Below, one piece after another: positions 25,647 to 32,542 of a stretch of DNA of 64,000 nt. The notes beneath the pieces were generated by a model. The model saw only the letters and a list, made by a program, of their open reading frames with translations, searched no databases and had not been told where the DNA came from. Each line of letters opens with the position of its first letter. Within the stretch, counting starts at the first letter, position 1. The translations under genes and the position numbers were made by a program. The stretch lies in NCBI GenBank assembly GCA_016794505.1, contig JAEUJZ010000049.1:126136-190135 (forward strand), written 5' to 3'. The DNA is from Myxococcales bacterium (GTDB lineage: Bacteria; Myxococcota_A; Polyangia; Palsa-1104; JAEUJZ01).

Positions 25647-25744
25647 TATTATTTATTTTATTAAATTTTTAATGTTTTTTTCATTCGGGGAATATTGCGA
25701 ATTGCTGTGTTGCGGAATTATTAATAAAATGGGGTGGCCAGGCG
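25647..25744. other. AT-rich intergenic island
   Basis: The 98 bp between the kinase and PEGA-type gene are strongly AT-rich in a GC-rich genome, with runs such as TATTTATTTTATTAAA and a T7 run. It may hold a promoter for the PEGA-type gene (TAATAAAAT is 10-15 bp before the start) or be a transferred remnant. No clear terminator hairpin is seen. Confidence 0.5.
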
Positions 25745-27328
25745 ATGAACCAGCGAGCGCGCACACGAGATGGGGGCGGCTTTGTCGCGCTGTGGCTCCT
25801 GCTTGGGCTGTGTGTCTCGTATGCGCCTGCCGACGCTCGCGAAAAAGGCCGGGCTGGTAGGGCGGTTGGCGACGTCGCACAAGCCGGCCACTTGGTGCAA
25901 GAAGCCCGCGCGGCGCTGGCTCGGGCTGACCTTGCGGCGGCGTATAAGCTGGCGGCCCAGTCGTATCGGCTGAGTCAGGCTCCCGAGGCGCTGTTCGTGC
26001 TGGGTCAAGTCGCGCTGGCCGAAAAGAACGTGCTTGCGGCGCAGGATCTTCTGCGGCGCTATCTGGCGGATCCGAACCTAGAGGTGGGCGGCGACTCACC
26101 GGATTTCCTCTCGGCGCAGCGTATCGTCGAGCGACCTCGGCCTCCGGCGGCGCAGCTCAGCATTACGGGCGATCGCGGCGCGCTGGTTCTTTTGGACGAT
26201 CGCGTGGTCGGTGTGCTGCCGCTGGTGCGTCCGCTGCTTGTCGTGCCCGGCGAACACAAGGTGGTGCTTGAGCGGCGAGGCGCCCGTCTGGAAGACATCG
26301 TGCGCGTGGCCGTGGGCCGGCTGGCTGAGCTGCGCGTGAACCTGGCCACCAAGGCGCTGGTGCTGACGGTGCTGCCCGGTGTGCTCTTGCGACAGAGCGT
26401 GCCCCTGCAGACGGCGCCTATGCAGACAGCGGCAGAGCACGTGGGGTTCGAGCAGGCGCTTGAGGCCTCGCTGACGTCGCGGCGCCTTTCCGCCTTGACC
26501 GAGAGAGACTCGGCCGACTGTGTCGAGCCTGCGCCGGGGGCGTGTTCCGATCCGCTGCGCTGCGAGGTCGAGCAGGCCAAGCGCTGTGAAGCCGACTACG
26601 TGCTGCGGACGCGGCTGGAAGCGCAGCCAGGCCCGCCGCCGCTGCTCAAGCTGAGCGTCGAGCTTCTCGATGTCAACGTCGGTGCCGTAGCGGCGAGCGA
26701 CGTGCTGATGTGCCCAAACTGCAGCGCAACCGCCCTGCGCGAGCGACTGCCCGGCCTGCTCAGCGGGCTATTAGAGCGCGGCATTGGGCGGGGTCGTGGC
26801 TCGGTCGACATCGTCTCGCTGCCGGCTGCGGCCCTGGTGTTTATCGACGGTCAGCCGGCGGGCTTAACGCCCTATCGCGGGCCGCTGTTTGCCGGCGGGC
26901 ATCAGGTGTTGCTGCGCAAAGAGGGCTTCGTGGATTTTTCGCAGCCCATCGACGTGCGCGATGGCGAAGCGGCGCAGGTGCTGGCCAGCTTGCAGGCAAG
27001 CGCGAGCGCACCGACGGCCGCGGTGACGCCGATCTATGTCAAGCAGCCGAGTCGTCCGCTGTGGCGGCTGCTCTCGGGGGGTGTGGCGATGGGCGCGGGG
27101 GCGGTGCTGTTTGGCTTTGGCCTCTCGGCTCTGTCCGTCGACAACAAGTGCGTGAACGCGCTCAGCACGCCGAGCGTCAACTGTCAGACCATTTACGACA
27201 CGGGCGAGGTGGGGGGCGCGCTCGTCGGGATCTCAGCCGCCCTTTTGCTTGGCGGGGCGATCGCCATCGCGCTGCCGCCGGCTCGCCCCAAAACCGCAAA
27301 TCGCCCGTCGGTGGCTCTTACACCTTAG
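25745..27328 (+). CDS. PEGA-type membrane-anchored protein
   Basis: A 527-residue protein with signal segment (about 1-32), a helical TPR-like section (about 40-120), two PEGA-type surface-layer beta modules and two TM helices near the C-terminus (about 440-460 and 483-508). The PEGA feature is seen in GDRGALVLLDDRVVGVLPL...VVPGEHKVVLERRGA near 143-180 and in GSVDIVSLPAAALVFIDGQ...GGHQVLLRKEG near 358-395. Two short Cys-bearing loops lie between. PEGA proteins often accompany myxobacterial kinases as scaffold or envelope modules; the gene follows the large kinase on the same strand, so they may form one pathway. ATG at 25745 has only a weak GG-rich ribosome site. Function otherwise unknown. 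Confidence 0.75.
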   Translation: MNQRARTRDGGGFVALWLLLGLCVSYAPADAREKGRAGRAVGDVAQAGHLVQEARAALARADLAAAYKLAAQSYRLSQAPEALFVLGQVALAEKNVLAAQDLLRRYLADPNLEVGGDSPDFLSAQRIVERPRPPAAQLSITGDRGALVLLDDRVVGVLPLVRPLLVVPGEHKVVLERRGARLEDIVRVAVGRLAELRVNLATKALVLTVLPGVLLRQSVPLQTAPMQTAAEHVGFEQALEASLTSRRLSALTERDSADCVEPAPGACSDPLRCEVEQAKRCEADYVLRTRLEAQPGPPPLLKLSVELLDVNVGAVAASDVLMCPNCSATALRERLPGLLSGLLERGIGRGRGSVDIVSLPAAALVFIDGQPAGLTPYRGPLFAGGHQVLLRKEGFVDFSQPIDVRDGEAAQVLASLQASASAPTAAVTPIYVKQPSRPLWRLLSGGVAMGAGAVLFGFGLSALSVDNKCVNALSTPSVNCQTIYDTGEVGGALVGISAALLLGGAIAIALPPARPKTANRPSVALTP

Positions 27329-27351
27329 TGACTACGCAGAGGGAGGATTCG

Positions 27352-29538
27352 ATGCGTCGACTCACACTGGCTGTCTTTATGCTTTGCAGTGCCTCGTGCG
27401 AGACCATCTGGAGCAGTCGGACGACGAGCAACGAGGGCTTCAAGTGCTACGCCGCGGGCTCGGTGTGCGAAAAAGGCACGTTCTGCAATGTCGGCAGCGG
27501 CAAGTGCGAGGCACCGTGCGGTCCCGAAAGCCCGTGCATCTCGTGCTCGACGCCTGAAGGGGCGGAGATGCTGGTGGCTCGGCTGCAGCAGCAGAGCGAG
27601 CAGACGCCCACGGTCATTCGGCTGACGCCAAACAGCACCTGCACGTTCAGTCAGGCCAACGAAAACGACATGGGGCCGAGCGCGCTGCCAGCGATTCGCT
27701 CGGATGTGGTGATCGAAGGCAATGACTCGACGCTGATTCGCGCCCCAGGCGCGACGCCCTTTCGTTTCTTTTACGTCGCGCCGCCGCCCGCGTCAGGGCG
27801 CAAGAGCCAGCTAACCCTGCGCAACCTGAAGCTGCAGGGAGGCTTGGCCCAGGGAGGCGACGGCAGGCTGGGGGCGGCATTCACGCAGACCGGGCAGGGG
27901 ACAAGCCCTGCGCCCGGTCCAGGCAGCGGCGGCGGGGGAGCCGGCCTGGGCGGAGCCATCTTCACGCAGGGAACGCTGATCCTAGAAAACGTGACGCTGA
28001 CCGGGAACATGGCGCAGGGCGGGAGCGCCCCAGAAATCCCCGATGATGCGCAGCTCATCAAGCTGTCGCTGAGCTCGGTTCAGACCAAGGCAGGCGGTGG
28101 CGGCGGTGGCATGGGAAGCAGCGGAGCCGCAGCGATGTCAGGCTCTGAGGGCGGCGGTGGTGGCGGCTTTGGCCCCGGCGTCGCTGAAGGCGCGCGTGGC
28201 GGCAGTGGGCCCTACCAAACAGAGGGCGGATCCAAGGACGGCTGGGGCGGCACCACGCGCAACGGGCCCGCAGAGATCCACGGTACCGAGCCAGGCAGCC
28301 CGGCGAAAATGGGGACGATTGGCGCTGGGCCTGGGGCCGGGGCTGGCCCAATGGCAGAGACGGCTTGGCTGGCAGGCTCAGGCGGTGGCTGCGGCGCGCT
28401 TGCGGCAGGGGGCGGAAGTAGCCACGGCGGTGGAGGCGGAGCGGTACTGGCGCTGCCGAACAAGGGAGACGCCTCTCCAGCCGGCGGAGGCGGAGGCTTC
28501 TATAGCAACGGCGGCGATGGCGGCAATGCGGGCCGAGGCAACCATGGCGGCGGCGGCGGAGCATATGGTGGCGGCGGTGGCGGCGGTCTCAACATGCCAG
28601 CCGGTGGGGGGGGCGGGGGTGTCGGCGGGGGGGGCGCGGGCGGCGTGGCGAACCCGACAGCCGCCTATGCAGGCGCAGGCGGCGGCGGCGGCGGTGGGTT
28701 CGCGGGCGGCGGGGGAGGTGGCGCAGGCAGCCTAGAGTTTGGCAAGCCCGAAGCGGTGGCCTGCTCGGGGGGAATGGGAGGGTTTGGCGGCGGCGGTGGC
28801 GTCGGTACTGGTCTGCAGGGCGGAGCGCCCAGCCGCTTTGGCGGCGGCAGCGGCAACTTTGTCCCTGGCGTTGCGGCTCTGGCGGGCGGCGGCATGGGGG
28901 CGGGGGGCGCGATCTTCGCACTCGGCGGCTGGGTGACTGTGCGCAACAGCACGCTGTCGGAAAACAGCGCCAAGGGCGGCAGCGGGGCGGTCGGCGGCCT
29001 CGGTCTGGGGGCCGGCCTCTTTGGTGTCGCGGCTGAGCTCACGCTGGAAAAGGCGACACTGACGAAGAACACGGTGCAGTCTGGCGTGTCGCGGCTGCCT
29101 GTGCTGCGCGACGTCACACCGCGGTCGCGCGGCGCTGGCCTGTTCGCGCTGGATCCGGGAGCCCAGGCTCCGATCACGCAGACCACCGCCAGCGTCGACT
29201 TGGTTGACTGTTCGATCACGGGCAACAGCGCCGACGTGCTCGCCGCAAGTGGGGTGGACGCAGCGCTTGAGTTTGCCGCGCTGGCCGGAGGCTCGCCGAG
29301 GGGGGTTCTGCGCGATCGCGGCGGCACAACCGGGCAGATTGAAAACGGCTTTGCCATGGACGCTCCCCCGACCATGACTGCGGGCGGCTGCAGCATGACG
29401 GATCACTCGCGCGGGCACGTGGGCGCACCCCTGTTGCTCGCCTTTGGGATCGTAGGAAGCTGGGGGCTCTGGGGGCTGCTGGGGATCTGGCAGGTGCGAC
29501 GGGGTCGTACCTCGGTGCGCCGGAAGTCCGCCGGGTAA
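27352..29538 (+). CDS. Gly-rich surface lipoprotein with parallel beta-helix-like repeats and MYXO-CTERM-like tail
   Basis: A 728-residue exported protein. The leader ends SASC (lipobox near residue 15), followed by a Cys-rich module (CYAAGSVCEKGTFC...GKCEAPC). The middle is dominated by Gly-rich stretches (residues about 180-500) interleaved with short GGAIF...LTLRN/NVTLTGN units that recall chlamydial-Pmp-type parallel beta-helix repeats. The C-terminus reads AGGCSM followed by TDH, a long hydrophobic helix and VRRGR, like the MYXO-CTERM tail at 18161. The ATG at 27352 has GAGGA at about 27343. It is likely a large fibrous or adhesive surface protein anchored through the CPBP-processed tail. 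Adhesin function is inference. Confidence 0.75.
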   Translation: MRRLTLAVFMLCSASCETIWSSRTTSNEGFKCYAAGSVCEKGTFCNVGSGKCEAPCGPESPCISCSTPEGAEMLVARLQQQSEQTPTVIRLTPNSTCTFSQANENDMGPSALPAIRSDVVIEGNDSTLIRAPGATPFRFFYVAPPPASGRKSQLTLRNLKLQGGLAQGGDGRLGAAFTQTGQGTSPAPGPGSGGGGAGLGGAIFTQGTLILENVTLTGNMAQGGSAPEIPDDAQLIKLSLSSVQTKAGGGGGGMGSSGAAAMSGSEGGGGGGFGPGVAEGARGGSGPYQTEGGSKDGWGGTTRNGPAEIHGTEPGSPAKMGTIGAGPGAGAGPMAETAWLAGSGGGCGALAAGGGSSHGGGGGAVLALPNKGDASPAGGGGGFYSNGGDGGNAGRGNHGGGGGAYGGGGGGGLNMPAGGGGGGVGGGGAGGVANPTAAYAGAGGGGGGGFAGGGGGGAGSLEFGKPEAVACSGGMGGFGGGGGVGTGLQGGAPSRFGGGSGNFVPGVAALAGGGMGAGGAIFALGGWVTVRNSTLSENSAKGGSGAVGGLGLGAGLFGVAAELTLEKATLTKNTVQSGVSRLPVLRDVTPRSRGAGLFALDPGAQAPITQTTASVDLVDCSITGNSADVLAASGVDAALEFAALAGGSPRGVLRDRGGTTGQIENGFAMDAPPTMTAGGCSMTDHSRGHVGAPLLLAFGIVGSWGLWGLLGIWQVRRGRTSVRRKSAG

Positions 29539-29603
29539 CTTTTTGGACGGGCCGCCGACAACTTTAGATACGGACCCACGTCTGCAGCAGGTGGTAAGGC
29601 CCC

Positions 29604-31796
29604 ATGAGCTACGACGAGAGTGAAGCGGCGGCTCAGAGTCAGTTGCAGTCCCTTTGGCGATCGGTGGATGCCAAGAGCGGGACGAGCCTGCACTCCCAGG
29701 GGAGCGCTGGTGCGGGGTCTTGGCTGCGATCCGCGACGGAGTCTGCGGCCGGCTTGAGTGGGGCGCCGTTCTGGGCGGCCGGTCTGGGACAGGCTCCGGC
29801 CAAGGATCGCGCGGCGCCGTTTGTGGGGATGTACGACGGCAAGAAGCTGGGGGCGGGCGCGGCCAAGGGCAAGGGGGGAGCCGGCGTCCCTGGCAAGGCA
29901 CCGATCAGCGATGCCAAAAAGGGAAAGACGGGCGGGAAGTCGGCAGGGAAGCTGAGTCCGGCGTCCACCCCAACATCGCCAGCCAAGCGGGCCATCGACG
30001 CGGCGCGTACAGCGGCTGGTTCCAAGGGCGGTAGCGACGGAAAACAAGCGGTCAAGAACGCCGCTCTAGCTGGCCTGGGCAAGGCTGCGCCGGCAGGCAG
30101 CAAGCTGTCAGCGGCGGCTCCTGCGCTGCAGGCGGCAGCCGATGGCGCGCGTCCGGCGGATCAGCTAGCCAAGCTGGACCAGCCCGTGACGGTCAGCGGG
30201 TGGGAAGCGCTGAAGATCGGTCAGGACGTCAAGGCCAAGGCCGGCGGGCAGGCTCCAGCCTCGGCGACGGGCAGCAAGAGCCAAGGGGTAGGCACCGATC
30301 ACAGCGAGCAGCAGGCGTACCAGAGCCCCTTTGCATCGGTCTATCTGACGGGCATCACCGACGAGTCGAACAACGCGCAGGCGAGTGGTCAAACGGTGAC
30401 TGGGCACTCGAATTCGGTCGCGCTGTACGAAGGCAACAAGCCGGGCACCGATCAGAAGAGCCAGCACAACGTTGCCTCGGACAAGCTGAATAGCTCGGAC
30501 GAAAAAACGCGAAACCAGGCAAATCAGGCGAACACCGTCGACATGGGCTATGACGCGCTGGCCGTGTCGCAGTTCGCGCGCATGGGCGACGCGGTCCAGA
30601 TCGGCAAGGACGGCAAGCTAAAGATCGACGAGGCCGCGCTGAGCCAGCCGGTGCAGATCGGCGGCGAAGGCGGTCAGCAGTACATGTCGGCGCTGGACGT
30701 CGGGAACAAGGGGGCGGACGCAGCGATTGCCTCGAACCCTGAGCTGGCCAAGCTGATGGCGGGCGGCGGCAACCCAGCGACCGATCCCAAGCTGGCCAAC
30801 GAGTTCATCTCGATCACGGGCCATAGCGGCGGCGGACAGAGCAGCTTCTATTCGGCCTTAGAGCTCGCGCAGCGCGGCTTCAAGAACATCTCGGTGGTCG
30901 GGTACGACATGGCGATATCGCCGCACCAGCGCGAGGTGCTTGAGAAGCTGGGCGTCAACGTCACCAACATCACAGGGCACAGCGGTAGCAAGGACAACTA
31001 CCTCAACAGCCCCGTCGGTGAAGGCATCCGTATGGCCATGGGCGGGGACCAGAACTACTACGATGCGAGCATCGATCGGGGCGGCCAAGAGGACATCATC
31101 AGCTCGCACAACATCGTCGGAAATGATCGCGCCACGACGATGATGCGCTACGCCACGTGGCTGGATTCTCAGGGCAAGCACCAGCAGTGGAACGACGCGA
31201 ACTATCAGGAATTTCTCAAGGCCACGGGTGGAAGCGGCGACAACATCAAAGGGCCCGACGGCAAGATCCACGAATCGGCAAGTCCGATCAGCGGCAGCTT
31301 CGTCGACAAGACGCAGGCCAAGGACCCGTCGATCTATCTGCGCACGCCAGAGTGGACCGGGCAGGACCTGATCAACGGAGCGAGCAACCTGCCCTTCGTC
31401 GGCAACTGGCTCGGCCCGATGATGAACTCGGGCCTGAACTCGTTTGTGCCCGGCTTCAGTGACACCAAGCTGCCTAGGCTGGATGCGGCCATCAATCCGC
31501 AGCTGCAGACGCAGGGCTCGGTCAATGCGGGCCAGCTTTCGGCGCAGGGCAGCGTCAACATGGCCGGCAGCAGCATCGACGTACTGGGCGCGCACCTGAC
31601 CGCTGGAGACTGGGCGCAGGCCTCGGGGGGCGTCAACCTGTCGCAGGGCGCAGCCAACGTCAATGTGGGCGGTCAAAACGGAGTCGGAGCCGACGTGAAC
31701 CTGTCCCAGGGCAACCTGGACTTGAACGTCTTTGGCAACAAGATCGACGTCGACCAGGGCATCAGCAACGCTTGGAACTGGCTGACTGGACGCTGA
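29604..31796 (+). CDS. Lipase-like alpha/beta hydrolase with disordered N-terminus
   Basis: A 730-residue protein without a recognisable signal peptide. Residues 1-240 are Ala/Gly/Lys/Ser-rich and probably disordered; residues about 240-600 form a hydrolase-like core with the nucleophile elbow ITGHSGGGQ near 403-411 (Ser at about 406), an Asp-bearing VVGYDMA strand near 433 and DIISSHN near 497, in the order expected for a Ser-Asp-His triad. The C-terminus (about 620-730) has short beta repeats QGSVN/QGAANVN. This resembles secreted toxin-like lipases that are fused to delivery regions. ATG at 29604 has GGTAAGG upstream. The downstream Lys/Ala-rich exported peptide is the only close neighbour and no immunity gene is obvious. 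Enzyme class is moderate; effector role is inference. Confidence 0.68.
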   Translation: MSYDESEAAAQSQLQSLWRSVDAKSGTSLHSQGSAGAGSWLRSATESAAGLSGAPFWAAGLGQAPAKDRAAPFVGMYDGKKLGAGAAKGKGGAGVPGKAPISDAKKGKTGGKSAGKLSPASTPTSPAKRAIDAARTAAGSKGGSDGKQAVKNAALAGLGKAAPAGSKLSAAAPALQAAADGARPADQLAKLDQPVTVSGWEALKIGQDVKAKAGGQAPASATGSKSQGVGTDHSEQQAYQSPFASVYLTGITDESNNAQASGQTVTGHSNSVALYEGNKPGTDQKSQHNVASDKLNSSDEKTRNQANQANTVDMGYDALAVSQFARMGDAVQIGKDGKLKIDEAALSQPVQIGGEGGQQYMSALDVGNKGADAAIASNPELAKLMAGGGNPATDPKLANEFISITGHSGGGQSSFYSALELAQRGFKNISVVGYDMAISPHQREVLEKLGVNVTNITGHSGSKDNYLNSPVGEGIRMAMGGDQNYYDASIDRGGQEDIISSHNIVGNDRATTMMRYATWLDSQGKHQQWNDANYQEFLKATGGSGDNIKGPDGKIHESASPISGSFVDKTQAKDPSIYLRTPEWTGQDLINGASNLPFVGNWLGPMMNSGLNSFVPGFSDTKLPRLDAAINPQLQTQGSVNAGQLSAQGSVNMAGSSIDVLGAHLTAGDWAQASGGVNLSQGAANVNVGGQNGVGADVNLSQGNLDLNVFGNKIDVDQGISNAWNWLTGR

Positions 31797-32014
31797 CGTC
31801 TGTGCTGCGCTCGATCAGGGCAGAATTCGCTTCGTAATCGCAGAAACGAACCCTTGTCTTGGTGAGGCGAAATAAACCACGCAGGTGAGCTGACGTGGCG
31901 AGTTTGCCAGGGCCTTGGTCCGGCTGCGTGGGGCGCTCTACGGCGCCAGGGCACGTCGTTTTCTCGTCGGATAGCGAGCCGGTCGGGCGGTCGTGGAGCA
32001 GGAACCGCGTGCGA

Positions 32015-32031
32015 TTGGCACGATATCCGCA
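32015..32031 (+). promoter_or_regulatory. Candidate sigma-54 (-24/-12) promoter
   Basis: TTGGCACG followed by four bases and CCGCA matches the sigma-54 consensus TGGCACG-N4-TTGC at every fixed position except TT in place of CC. It lies 56 bp before the Lys/Ala-rich gene at 32087, where a transcription start would leave a normal leader with AAGGAG. No enhancer-binding protein gene lies nearby. Confidence 0.55.
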
Positions 32032-32086
32032 AGAGTCTTCGGGCATGCGCCGCATTGAGCAGCGCACTTCTCAAGGAGAACGCACC

Positions 32087-32371
32087 ATGAAGACCCTTTC
32101 CAAGCTTGCTCTGTTCGCTCTGCCCCTGTTTCTGGCCGCCCCTGTGATGGCGGAAGAGACCGCCGCTGCCCCGGCCGCCACCGACGCCGCCAAGCCCGCC
32201 CCCGCCAAGAAGGGCGCCAAGGCCAAGAAGGATCCGGGCTCGCCCGAGACGCCGGCCGGCGACGCTGCCAAGGCCGAGGGCGAGAAGAAGGAAGGCGACG
32301 CCGCCAAGCCCGCCAAGAAGGGCAAGGCCAAGAAGGCCGAAGGCGAGAAGAAGGAAGGCGACGCCAAGTAG
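32087..32371 (+). CDS. Small Lys/Ala-rich exported protein
   Basis: A 94-residue protein with a clean signal peptide (about 1-22, ending VMA before Glu-Glu). The mature part is made of Ala, Lys, Pro, Glu and Gly, with two copies of AEGEKKEGDA near residues 63 and 85. There is no Cys and no catalytic motif. Such highly basic repetitive peptides may bind DNA, polysaccharide or acidic surface polymers, but this is a guess. ATG at 32087 has AAGGAG at 32073-32078. The 290-bp gap before it contains the sigma-54-like site; a strong terminator follows, so it is a single-gene transcript. Confidence 0.75.
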   Translation: MKTLSKLALFALPLFLAAPVMAEETAAAPAATDAAKPAPAKKGAKAKKDPGSPETPAGDAAKAEGEKKEGDAAKPAKKGKAKKAEGEKKEGDAK

Positions 32372-32423
32372 TCTCGCCGCATCGCTTGAGCTTCGGGCCG
32401 ATCTCGGCCGAGCCCAACGGAGA

Positions 32424-32466
32424 CCCCACGCTGCGACCTCTGGGTCGGCGTGGGGTTTTTGTTTTT
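32424..32466 (+). terminator. Rho-independent terminator after the Lys/Ala-rich gene
   Basis: CCCCACGC at 32424-32431 pairs with GCGTGGGG at 32448-32455; inside, CGACC pairs with GGTCG, so a long stem forms. A T-rich tract (TTTTTGTTTTTT) follows at 32456-32466. Confidence 0.93.
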
Positions 32467-32542
32467 TCGGCGCGCCGGGCGTCGCTCTGTCACGCTGGAA
32501 CAGAGGCGCTCGCCGAGGCGTTCGTTGAGACAGGGACTTCAT

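Noticed and set aside
26710..27351. Longer N-terminus for the Gly-rich lipoprotein
   Set aside because: It would run through the PEGA-type gene in another frame; the lipoprotein leader begins at 27352.
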